Below are positions 16,552 to 25,228 of a stretch of DNA of 64,000 bases, piece after piece; position 1 is the stretch's first letter; each line of letters starts with the position of its first letter. Location of the stretch: NCBI GenBank assembly GCA_023957995.1, contig JAMLGK010000009.1, positions 62,001 to 126,000 on the forward strand, given 5' to 3'. The notes under the pieces were generated by a model. It saw nothing but the letters and a program-made list of their open reading frames with translations. It ran no database searches and had not been told where the DNA came from. This stretch comes from Microthrixaceae bacterium. Lineage in GTDB: Bacteria; Actinomycetota; Acidimicrobiia; Acidimicrobiales; Microtrichaceae. Made by a program: the position numbers and the translations under genes.

Positions 16552-17744
16552 TCCCCTATCCCGATGCACTCGCCCGTGTGCTGTCCCGACTGCGGACGCT
16601 CGAGGTGGTCGAGGTCGACATCGACGATGCGGTCGGTCTCGTGACAGCCACCGAGGTGACGGCGCCGGAGGCCGTACCCCCGTTCGACAACACCGCGGTG
16701 GACGGATTCGCAGTGCGTGCGAGCGAGATCCAGGACGTGCCCACGGAGCTGCGGGTGGTGGCCACCGTTGCCGCGGGTGTGCCCCCCGAGGTGCCACTGG
16801 GGCCGCGGGAATGCGCCCGGATCATGACCGGGGCCGTGATCCCCGGGGACGCTGACTCGGTGGTGATGGTGGAGGACACCGAGATGGTGGGCCCGGACAC
16901 GGTCCGCGTGCTGGCTGCTGGCGAGATCGGCCGCCATGTGCGGCGCAGGGGTGATGACCTGGGCGCCGGCGACGTGGCCCTGGCCGCGGGCACGGTTCTC
17001 AGACCTGCTCATGTCGGGCTCCTGGCCACCGTGGGGCGGCCCACGGTGACGGTGTTCCGGCGGCCGGTGGTGGGCGTGGTCTCCACCGGCGACGAGCTCG
17101 TGGGTCCCGAGGTGCCGCTCCAGCCGGGTCAGATCCGCGATTCGAACCGGCAGATGTTGTTGGCCCTGTGCCGGGCAGCAGGGTTCGTGGCGGTCGACCT
17201 GGGGTTGGTGCCCGATGACGAGGCACGGATCGAGGCGGCGCTGCGTTCCGCGGCCGATACCTGTGATGCGGTCGTGACGAGCGGTGGTGTCTCGATGGGG
17301 GACTTCGACTACGTGAAGGCCGTTCTCGGACGGATCGGTGAGATGGAGTGGATGCAGGTTGCCATCAAGCCGGCGAAACCCCTCGCGTTCGGCACCATCG
17401 GTGGCACGCCGGTGTTCGGGCTGCCGGGCAATCCCGTCTCCTCGCTGGTCAGCTTCGAGTTGTTCGCCCGACCCGGTCTCAACACGATGGCCGGGTATCC
17501 CGACCCACACCCTCGCCGGTTGCAGGCGATGGTCCCCGAGGGCCTGGATCGCCGCAGCGACGGCAAGACCCACTTCGTCCGGGTGTTGCTGGACTCCACC
17601 GACGAAGGACTCGTGGCCCACACCTCCGGCGGTCAGGGTTCCCACCAGTTGGCGGCCTCCGCCGGTGCCGACGGTCTGGCGGTGCTCCGGGACGGACCAG
17701 GGGTAGGCCCGGGGTCCCGGGTGGATGTGATCCCACTGCGGTGA
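16548..17744 (+). CDS. moeA: MoeA/Glp-type molybdopterin molybdotransferase, probable CTG start
   Basis: 398 residues if read from the CTG at 16548, whose bases overlap the galU stop (CTGA). GGGAGG lies 7 nt upstream, an ideal ribosome site, and the residues after it (IPYPDALARVL) match the conserved MoeA N terminus. The first usual start, a GTG at 16578, has no ribosome site and would cut this segment off. Domain features include PPFDNTAVDGFAVRA, the molybdate-site region around VTSGGVSMGDFDYVK (about residues 242-256) and LPGNPVSS. MoeA inserts molybdate into adenylylated molybdopterin. In Corynebacterium the MoeA-like Glp also binds FtsZ, and the gene order here suits that role too. Confidence 0.92.
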   Translation: MIPYPDALARVLSRLRTLEVVEVDIDDAVGLVTATEVTAPEAVPPFDNTAVDGFAVRASEIQDVPTELRVVATVAAGVPPEVPLGPRECARIMTGAVIPGDADSVVMVEDTEMVGPDTVRVLAAGEIGRHVRRRGDDLGAGDVALAAGTVLRPAHVGLLATVGRPTVTVFRRPVVGVVSTGDELVGPEVPLQPGQIRDSNRQMLLALCRAAGFVAVDLGLVPDDEARIEAALRSAADTCDAVVTSGGVSMGDFDYVKAVLGRIGEMEWMQVAIKPAKPLAFGTIGGTPVFGLPGNPVSSLVSFELFARPGLNTMAGYPDPHPRRLQAMVPEGLDRRSDGKTHFVRVLLDSTDEGLVAHTSGGQGSHQLAASAGADGLAVLRDGPGVGPGSRVDVIPLR

Positions 17745-17788
17745 CCAGCGGTGGCCCGGCGCGCCTCGCCGATCCGCGGGTGTACCCG

Positions 17789-17794
17789 TAGGAT
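17789..17794 (+). promoter_or_regulatory. Candidate -10 box (TAGGAT) for leaderless moaA
   Basis: TAGGAT ends 6 nt before the GTG at 17801, which puts the predicted first transcribed base on the start codon itself. Confidence 0.55.
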
Positions 17795-17800
17795 CGCCCC

Positions 17801-18796
<996 letters not shown>

Positions 18797-18802
18797 TTCA
18801 CG

Positions 18803-19807
18803 ATGCAGGTGGACGCTCCGATCTATTCCCTCGAAGGGGCCGCTGAGCGGGCGGTGGCGCTCGAGGCGCTCGGCTTCGACGGGGTGTTCACCTTCGAAGG
18901 ACCCCACGACGTGTTCGTGCCGCTGGTGCTGGCCGCAGCGGCCACCGAGTTGCGGACCTGGTCCAACGTTGCGATCGCGTTCCCCCGCAACCCGATCCAC
19001 CTGGCACACACGGCACGGGACCTCCAGGCACTGTCCGGGGGTCGTTTCAACCTGGGACTCGGTACCCAGGTGCGCACCCACGTGGAGCGTCGCTTCGGAT
19101 CGGACTTCGATCGACCGGTCGAGCGGATGTCCGACCTGCTGGCCGCGCTGAGGGCGATCTTCGCGACCTGGCAGGACGGGACGCGGCTGCAACACGAGGG
19201 TCCGTACTACCGACACGATCTCATGACCCCGATGTTCGATCCGGGACCCAGCGAATGGGGCGCTCCGCCGCTCCACGTCGGCGCGCTCGGACCGCGCCTG
19301 ACCGAGATGGTGGCCGCCGAGGCCGATGGTCTGCTGTTGATGCCGTTCACGAGCCGCAGGTTCTTCGAGACGGCCACCGCGCCGGCGATCGAGGCAGGGC
19401 TGGCCCGCCGTGATCCCGCACTGGGCCCGCTCGAAGTGGTGCCCGAGTTGATCGTCTGCGCCGGTCGGGACGACGACGAACAGGCGGTGGCCGATGCGGG
19501 TTGTCGCGCACTGCTGGGCTTCTACGGGTCCACACCCGCCTACCGCGGGGTGCTCGAGGCCGAGGGCTACGGAGACCTCCAACCGGAACTGCGCGACCTC
19601 TCACGCCAGGGCCGATGGGATGAGATGGCGACGCTCATCGACGATCCGCTCCTCGAGGCCGTGGCGGTGCGAGGCACCCCCACCGAGGTGGCGGAGCAGA
19701 TAGCTGCACGCTTCGGCGACCGCGCCGGACGCGTGGCGGTCTACCTGCCCTATGACGCACCCGACGGTGTGTTGTCCGAGGTGGCCGAAGAGCTCCACGC
19801 CCGCTGA
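18803..19807 (+). CDS. LLM-class F420-dependent oxidoreductase
   Basis: 334 residues, a luciferase-like TIM-barrel protein (GFDGVFTFEGPHDVFVPL, NPIHLAHTARDLQALSGGRF, LGTQVRTHVERRFG). Sequence style resembles the actinobacterial F420-dependent subfamily listed as TIGR03617, from memory. The cofactor would be reduced F420 rather than FMN; the substrate is unknown. It lies 6 nt after moaA and before moaC, so it may be co-transcribed with the cofactor genes, but no link to molybdopterin chemistry is known to me. Confidence 0.85.
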   Translation: MQVDAPIYSLEGAAERAVALEALGFDGVFTFEGPHDVFVPLVLAAAATELRTWSNVAIAFPRNPIHLAHTARDLQALSGGRFNLGLGTQVRTHVERRFGSDFDRPVERMSDLLAALRAIFATWQDGTRLQHEGPYYRHDLMTPMFDPGPSEWGAPPLHVGALGPRLTEMVAAEADGLLLMPFTSRRFFETATAPAIEAGLARRDPALGPLEVVPELIVCAGRDDDEQAVADAGCRALLGFYGSTPAYRGVLEAEGYGDLQPELRDLSRQGRWDEMATLIDDPLLEAVAVRGTPTEVAEQIAARFGDRAGRVAVYLPYDAPDGVLSEVAEELHAR

Positions 19808-19858
19808 GCCCCGGCGCGCGGGAAGAGCTTGCGCCGCGCCCGGTGGTACCGCCGGGTC

Positions 19859-19864
19859 TAGATT
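19859..19864 (+). promoter_or_regulatory. Candidate -10 box (TAGATT) for leaderless moaC
   Basis: TAGATT ends 7 nt before the moaC ATG; no Shine-Dalgarno precedes the start. Confidence 0.5.
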
Positions 19865-19871
19865 GGCGCCC

Positions 19872-20420
19872 ATGACAGAGAGCGGCCTCACTCATCTAGA
19901 TCCGCTGGGCCGGGCCCGCATGGTGGACGTCACGCCCAAGGAGCAGACCCATCGCAGGGCGATCGCCCGGGGCCGTGTCCACATGAGCACCGAGACGACG
20001 TCGCTGGTCGCCCGTGGCGCGATCAACAAGGGAGACGTCCTCTCCGTGGCACGGGTGGCAGGCATCCAGGCCGCCAAGCGTGCCTCGGAACTCATTCCGT
20101 TGTGCCATCCGGTGATGGTGGGAGCCGTCCTCGTGAACTTCAGGATCGAGGACACGTTCATCGACGTGGAGTCCCAGGTGGAGACCGTCGATCGCACCGG
20201 GGTCGAGATGGAGGCCCTGACCGCTGTGACCGTGGCCTGTCTGACGATCTATGACATGTGCAAGTCGGTCGACCGGAGCATGGAGATCGGCGAGGTCGCC
20301 CTCTGGGAGAAGACCGGGGGCCGTTCCGGGGTCTACAGGCGTGCCGATTCCGGCGACGGGGGCTCCTTCGACGAGCGACTCGAGTCCCTCGACGGCCTCG
20401 ATGTGTTCGGTGATGCCTGA
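19872..20420 (+). CDS. moaC: Cyclic pyranopterin monophosphate synthase MoaC
   Basis: 182 residues, slightly longer than the usual 160 because of a C-terminal tail. Conserved segments include MVDVTPKEQTHRRAIARG, the active-site LIPLCHPV and YDMCKSVDR, and the LWEKTGGRSG end. It completes the MoaA reaction to cyclic pyranopterin monophosphate. I place the start at the ATG at 19872; the frame extends upstream to 19752 but that part is GC-rich noise. An AT-rich stretch (about 20428-20500) follows and may carry the promoter of the next gene. Confidence 0.96.
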   Translation: MTESGLTHLDPLGRARMVDVTPKEQTHRRAIARGRVHMSTETTSLVARGAINKGDVLSVARVAGIQAAKRASELIPLCHPVMVGAVLVNFRIEDTFIDVESQVETVDRTGVEMEALTAVTVACLTIYDMCKSVDRSMEIGEVALWEKTGGRSGVYRRADSGDGGSFDERLESLDGLDVFGDA

Positions 20421-20604
20421 TCCGCGCACTAGAATTACATCATTGTGATTCCGTCAACTACTTGTAACACTCGTTGCACGATTGTTAGCTTGTTGTGTGC
20501 CCATGAGGTCCCCGGGTGCCGTGGCACGCGGGGAGTTCGTACAGCCAGCTTGGGCCAGAAACCTGATCAGCCGGGTCGAACGTGAACCGGCTGACGGAGG
20601 AAAT

Positions 20605-21126
20605 GTGATCTCGAAGCTCGTAATAATCGGATTGGTCCTCGTGTGGGCAGCCGTGCTCCTGCCGGACCTTCTCGCCCGGGTCTCCCGTGGACGGCGTTCG
20701 GACACGATCCGTTCGTTCAACACGCAGTTGTCCTCGCTGGGCCGATCGGCGCCGGTTCAGCACGACAACGTGATCGACCTGCGCAGCCGCAGGCCCGCTC
20801 CCGCCATGGCCACGAATCGGCTGGCGACCGGTGGGTCGGCACCGAGGCCCGTGTCCGCCGCAACTCGCAAGCGCCGCCAGGACGTGCTCGTCGCGCTCGG
20901 CGCAGCCGCACTCCTCACCCTGCTGGCCACCGTGGCGTTCGGAGGGATCTTCCTCTATGTCCACCTTGCGTGTGACCTCGCCATGGCCGCCTACCTGATC
21001 GCCCTGCAGCGCGTGGGGGCGGCGAAGCCACTTCCCAGCGCATCCTTCGGCCCCACACCGGTCTCCTCGATCGGGTCCGGCGCCGTGCAGGCTCGCACCG
21101 TTCAGCCCCGCCGCATCGCCAACTAG
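20605..21126 (+). CDS. GlpR/SepX-like actinobacterial membrane protein (putative divisome factor)
   Basis: 173 residues from a GTG with GGAGG 4 nt upstream (20596-20600); a longer frame from 20482 lacks such a site. Layout: an N-terminal membrane helix (VISKLVIIGLVLVWAAVLLPDLL, here split by class: hydrophobic 2-20 then a Pro and basic residues), a basic cytoplasmic region with many Arg, and two hydrophobic segments near 92-135. This topology and the helix pattern ending in LP plus basic residues match the GlpR/SepX family, which works with FtsZ in corynebacterial and Streptomyces division. The galU-moeA neighbourhood is the one where such genes are found. It is shorter than the characterised members. 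Assignment is by pattern and synteny. Confidence 0.6.
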   Translation: MISKLVIIGLVLVWAAVLLPDLLARVSRGRRSDTIRSFNTQLSSLGRSAPVQHDNVIDLRSRRPAPAMATNRLATGGSAPRPVSAATRKRRQDVLVALGAAALLTLLATVAFGGIFLYVHLACDLAMAAYLIALQRVGAAKPLPSASFGPTPVSSIGSGAVQARTVQPRRIAN

Positions 21127-21169
21127 GGCCCGCTGCGCGGTCGCAATCGGAGTTCGCGCCGCGACCCAC

Positions 21170-21175
21170 TAAGAT
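21170..21175 (+). promoter_or_regulatory. Possible -10 box (TAAGAT) for tRNA-Ala
   Basis: TAAGAT lies 12 bp before the mature tRNA 5' end. A TTCGCG at about 21153 could be a poor -35. Position is reasonable; strength cannot be judged. Confidence 0.35.
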
Positions 21176-21187
21176 CATCTCTCCGTT

Positions 21188-21264
21188 GGGGGCGTAGCTC
21201 AGCTGGCTAGAGCGCCTCGGTCGCATCGAGGAGGTCGTGGGTTCGACTCCCATCGCCTCCACCA
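21188..21264 (+). tRNA. tRNA-Ala (anticodon CGC)
   Basis: A full cloverleaf can be drawn: acceptor GGGGGCG with CGCCTCC, D stem GCTC/GAGC, anticodon stem CCTCG/CGAGG with loop GTCGCAT (U33 then CGC), T stem GTGGG/CCCAT closed with one G-U type pair and loop TTCGACT. The G3-U70 pair, the main identity element for alanine, is present, as is discriminator A73. The CCA end is encoded. It reads GCG codons, frequent in this GC-rich genome. Confidence 0.97.
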
Positions 21265-21268
21265 ACGT

Positions 21269-21297
21269 CGAAGGCCCACCCCTCGGGTGGGCCTTCG
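21269..21297 (+). terminator. Strong hairpin after tRNA-Ala
   Basis: A perfect 13-bp inverted repeat (arms at 21269-21281 and 21285-21297) with a 3-nt loop starts 4 nt after the tRNA. No long T run follows, as often seen in high-GC Actinobacteria. Because the arms are symmetric it could also stop transcripts arriving from the minus-strand transporter operon. Confidence 0.85.
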
Positions 21298-21361
21298 TGA
21301 TTCCCGGCGGTGATTCCCGGCCCATCGGACAGTGCGGCTCATCGGACAGCGCAGGCACGGT

Positions 21362-21417
21362 GTGCCGTCACGAATGTGCCGTCACGAATGTGCCGTCACG
21401 AATGTGCCGTCACGAAA
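21362..21417. repeat. 14-bp tandem repeat, four units, covering a stop codon
   Basis: Four copies of GTGCCGTCACGAAT, the last with a final A. The stop codon of the minus-strand transporter (21410-21412) falls inside the fourth copy, so the final residues of that protein are repeat-encoded. Confidence 0.95.
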
Positions 21418-24400
21418 CGGTCACACCCGATCGGTTGATGGCCGCGGCATCGGTGCCGAGGTAGGCGGCGACCACCGCCGGGTCGTCCAGTACGGCAGCG
21501 GGTTCTCCCTCGACCATCACCTGCCCGAGTTCCATGGCCACCATGCGGTCACACAGGCCGGCGAGGAGTGGCATGTCGTGCTCGATCACCAGCATCGCAG
21601 CTCCTGTGTGCTCGCAGATGCTGCGCAGCAGTGGACCCAGTGCCTCGGTCTCACGCTGGGCCACGCCGGCACTGGGTTCGTCGAGACACATGAGAACGGG
21701 TTCCTCGGCCAGCAGACAGGCCAGTTCGACGATCCGGCGCGTTCCTGTCGACAGCGCGGCCACGGGGGTATTGGAGTAGGAGGTCAGGCCGAGCAGCTCG
21801 ACCAGGCCGCGCACCTTCTCAGCGGTGCGGTCCTCGGCAACATAGGAAGCCGGTTGCCTGGTGGCATCCGCGATCAGCGACCGGTTCGCGACGGTCCGTT
21901 CGCAGGCGACCGAGATGACCTCGGTGACGGTCAGGGACGGGAACAGGCGGGCCTCCTGGAACGACCGCCCCAGCCTTCCCCTGGCCCGTTCGCTCGGCGA
22001 CCACTCGGTCACATCGACATCGCGGAACCGGATCCGTCCACCGTCGACGGCATGGAACCCCGAGATGCAGTCCATCAGGGTGGTCTTGCCCGCTCCGTTC
22101 TGCCCGATGAGCCCGACGATCTCACCGGGTCGCACCTCCAGATCCACGTGGCTCAACGCCTGCACGCCGCCGAAGCGTTTGGTCACGTTCTCGCAGATCA
22201 GCACCGGGTCGCGCTCGGCGATGGGTGTGTCGTCGTGTGGTGCCGCCTCGAGTCGTGCCAGGTCGATCGAGGTGATGACATCGACCCCCTCGTCCTCGCC
22301 CGGTGTGCCGCCGTCGCCGTCACCGGCGCTCGCTCCCTCGATGAAGACCGAGCGCAACAGGTCGGGTCGTTCGAGCAGTTCGCGGGTGGGACCCTCGAAG
22401 CGAACGGTCCCCTTCTCCATGAACACGGCCCGCTCCGCGAGCGTCAGCGCCACGTTGATGGACTGTTCCACGACCACGATCGTGATGCCGTTGCGTTGGA
22501 GCAGCCGCACGACGTCGCAGAGGGCCGAGACGATCATCGGCGACAGACCGAGCGAGAGCTCGTCGATGAGAAGCACCTTCGGGCGCAGCATCAAGGTCAT
22601 CGCCATGGCGAGCTGCTGCTGTTCGCCCCCGGAGAGATCACCGGCCAGTTGGGATCCACGCTCGGCCAGGACAGGGAAGATCGCGTGCACGTCCTCGATG
22701 GAGTCCGAGATGCGTTCGGCGTCCTTGCGGAAGGTCCAGCTCGAGAGGCGCAGGTGGTCCTCGACCGACATTGTCGGGAAGATCGCCTTGCCCCCGGGCA
22801 TGAGGGCCACGCCCTCCCTCACGATCTGCTCCGGCGAGCGGCCCGAGAGCTCGACGCCGTCGACCCTCACGCTTCCCGAGTGCGGCGCCAACCCCACCAG
22901 AGCGCGCAGGAGGGTCGACTTGCCGGCGCCGTTGGTGCCGAGCAGGGCCACCACCTCGTTCTCGGCCACCTCGAAGTCCACGTCGAAGAGGATCTGAAGC
23001 TGGCCGTAGGACACGTCCACACCGGTTGCGCATAGCAGTCCTCCGCCCGGCGGGGGATCCGTCGGCCGTGGCCCGGACCCGTCGTGCGACCGGGGTACCG
23101 AACCATTGGTGTGCCCCACACCCGAGGTCTCCCTCAGGTCGATGGTCACCGGGTCCGGGGAACCGGTCTCGATCTGGCGTCCCTCCAGGTCCAGCCCCCG
23201 CCTGGCTGCCACCCGCGACAGCACGGCGTTGCGAAGGCGCGCCGCGATCCCCGCCAGGCCCGATGGCACGAGCCAGAGCACCAGCAGCACGCCGAGTCCC
23301 GATGCGGTGAGCCGGAGAACGTCGCTCGCATCCTGCAGTCCACGTCCGGCGCCGGCACCGACCACCGCTCCCGGTACCGACCCGAGGCCGCCGATGGTGG
23401 TCAGGGAGAACACGTCCACCGACATCGCCGGTGCGTAGGAGCCGCCCCGGGCGCCGTTGTTGACGAGCATGTGCAGCCCGCCCGCCAGCCCTGCGATCGA
23501 CCCGGCGAAGACGAAGGCGCTCAGCCGTACCCAGACCGAGGGCACCGATGCCGCCTCGGCGGCCTTCAGGTTGTCGCGACTGGCCAACAGCAGTCGCCCC
23601 GACCGCGACCTGCGCACACCGAGTGTGAACACGATCACCAGTGCCAGCACCGCCAGGCAGAGGTAGAGCATCGTGCGTTCCTGGGAGAGGTCGAAGCGGC
23701 CCCACAGCATCGGTCGTCCGACCGAGTCGGGGATCAGGTCCGGGAAGACCGTGGGGTTGAGCACGAACTGGTCGAGCACCACCGCGAACGCCAGGGTGAC
23801 CACGGCCAGGAACGGTCCAGATATCCGCAGCGCCGGGACTCCGAGCAGGAGTGCCACGAGGGCGCCGGTGGCCATGGCTGCCGCCAGCATCACGAAGAGG
23901 TCCACGTTCCAGTGCGCGATGAGGTTGCCGCTCAGCACCGATGCCGCTCCGACGATTCCGAACTGCCCCAGGCTGATCTGACCGCTCCAGCCGGTGAGCA
24001 CCACCAGCGACACCCCGACGATCGCCCAGATCACCATGATGGAAGCGGTGAACGCAGCCCCGGGTTCGAGCACCAGGGGAACGAGCACCGCCGCGCACAC
24101 GAGTGCCACCAACATGACGACCTTGGACACCTTCACGATGTTCAACGCGGCGATGCGCGGGTGGAGCTTGGTGATCAGTTCGGCTTCCTTCCAGCCCCCA
24201 TCGGTGTCGTAGGCGCGCGACGCTCCCCGCCGTTGGGCGAGAAGCGCAAGGAGGATCAGCACCAGGGTCATCACGCTGAGCAGCGACGGTGTGTCGGTGT
24301 TCCACCGAAGTGCCTGCTCGATCACCCCGATCGCCATGGCGGCCCCGAAGGCGATCGGCATGGACTCCATGCGAGCCACGATCGCCGCGGCGAGAGCCGG

Positions 24401-25228
24401 GAGCAGCAGCGCGGGTCCCAGGGAGACCGAGGGGGCCAGTCCCAGCGAAGGTGCACGCAGGACCAGTGTCATGGCCGCGAGCAGCCCCGCCACCGCCCAG
24501 ACAAGCGTGGTGAGCCGCTTGACCGGGATCCCCAACAGGCGGGCTCGGTCGGTGTTCTCCGCTGCTGCCCGTATCCCCTGGCCTGCCAGGGAACGCTGCA
24601 TGAACCAGGCCAGCAGGCCGACGACGACCGGCACCACGGCCAGCGGGAGCAGGTCGTTGCCGTCGAGGATGACCGGCCCGATCTCGACGGTGAAGCTCGA
24701 CAGGGGAGTCTCGAAGGGGGCGAGTATCAGGGGCACGTCGCCGAACACGCGCTCCGACAGCAGCAGTTCCACACCGCCCAACAGCTGCGCCAACCCGATC
24801 GTGGCCACCGTGAGCACCAGCTTGGGGGCATTGGCGAACCTTCGGATGACGGTCACCTCCACGACGGCGCCGACACCCAGCCCGAGCACCGGAGCGCACG
24901 CCAGCGTGAGCCAGTAGGGCAGGTCGAACTGCTGAAAGCTCCGAACCGCGGCGGCCCCCGCAACACCGGCGATGGCGAGGTTGGCGAAGTTGATGATCCG
25001 GTTGGCTCTCCAGATGAGAATCAGGCCCACCGAGGTCAGACCGGTGGTGGCCCCGAACACGAGCCCGAGCAGCACGACGCCGACCGGCAGGCCCTTGGGC
25101 AGCACCAGCGCCAGAAGGGGCCATGCGAGCAGGATCGCGCAGAGTGCCGCAGCGACGCGGAGGGATCGGGAGTTCCTGATCGATCCGTGGTCGTGCTGCA
25201 GTTCACCCGGATCGATGGGAGCCCTCAC
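21410..25228 (-). CDS. Liv-type ABC transporter, two permeases and two ATPases fused in one chain
   Basis: 1272 residues. Order of parts: LivH-like permease (about 25-320), LivM-like permease (about 350-670), LivF-like ATPase (Walker A LGTNGAGKST about 761, LSGGEQQQLAMA about 862, LLIDELSLGLSP about 883) and LivG-like ATPase (Walker A GQNGAGKTT about 1040, degenerate signature LSTGTRR, LMCLDEPSAG). In most bacteria these are four genes. Together with the binding protein upstream this should import branched-chain amino acids, amides or similar solutes. I chose the GTG at 25228, which overlaps the upstream stop by 4 nt (GTGA); a GTG at 25261 gives a 37-nt overlap. No frameshift is needed, so the fusion looks real. 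Confidence 0.93.
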   Translation of the reverse strand: MRAPIDPGELQHDHGSIRNSRSLRVAAALCAILLAWPLLALVLPKGLPVGVVLLGLVFGATTGLTSVGLILIWRANRIINFANLAIAGVAGAAAVRSFQQFDLPYWLTLACAPVLGLGVGAVVEVTVIRRFANAPKLVLTVATIGLAQLLGGVELLLSERVFGDVPLILAPFETPLSSFTVEIGPVILDGNDLLPLAVVPVVVGLLAWFMQRSLAGQGIRAAAENTDRARLLGIPVKRLTTLVWAVAGLLAAMTLVLRAPSLGLAPSVSLGPALLLPALAAAIVARMESMPIAFGAAMAIGVIEQALRWNTDTPSLLSVMTLVLILLALLAQRRGASRAYDTDGGWKEAELITKLHPRIAALNIVKVSKVVMLVALVCAAVLVPLVLEPGAAFTASIMVIWAIVGVSLVVLTGWSGQISLGQFGIVGAASVLSGNLIAHWNVDLFVMLAAAMATGALVALLLGVPALRISGPFLAVVTLAFAVVLDQFVLNPTVFPDLIPDSVGRPMLWGRFDLSQERTMLYLCLAVLALVIVFTLGVRRSRSGRLLLASRDNLKAAEAASVPSVWVRLSAFVFAGSIAGLAGGLHMLVNNGARGGSYAPAMSVDVFSLTTIGGLGSVPGAVVGAGAGRGLQDASDVLRLTASGLGVLLVLWLVPSGLAGIAARLRNAVLSRVAARRGLDLEGRQIETGSPDPVTIDLRETSGVGHTNGSVPRSHDGSGPRPTDPPPGGGLLCATGVDVSYGQLQILFDVDFEVAENEVVALLGTNGAGKSTLLRALVGLAPHSGSVRVDGVELSGRSPEQIVREGVALMPGGKAIFPTMSVEDHLRLSSWTFRKDAERISDSIEDVHAIFPVLAERGSQLAGDLSGGEQQQLAMAMTLMLRPKVLLIDELSLGLSPMIVSALCDVVRLLQRNGITIVVVEQSINVALTLAERAVFMEKGTVRFEGPTRELLERPDLLRSVFIEGASAGDGDGGTPGEDEGVDVITSIDLARLEAAPHDDTPIAERDPVLICENVTKRFGGVQALSHVDLEVRPGEIVGLIGQNGAGKTTLMDCISGFHAVDGGRIRFRDVDVTEWSPSERARGRLGRSFQEARLFPSLTVTEVISVACERTVANRSLIADATRQPASYVAEDRTAEKVRGLVELLGLTSYSNTPVAALSTGTRRIVELACLLAEEPVLMCLDEPSAGVAQRETEALGPLLRSICEHTGAAMLVIEHDMPLLAGLCDRMVAMELGQVMVEGEPAAVLDDPAVVAAYLGTDAAAINRSGVTVS

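Noticed and set aside
14104..16797. 897-codon minus-strand open frame opposite the MFS, galU and moeA genes
   Set aside because: Rich in Gly, Arg, Asp and His with no domain, and fully opposite three well-supported genes.
21362..21417. CRISPR array
   Set aside because: Units are directly adjacent without spacers and too short; the same holds for all other arrays in the window, and no cas genes are present.
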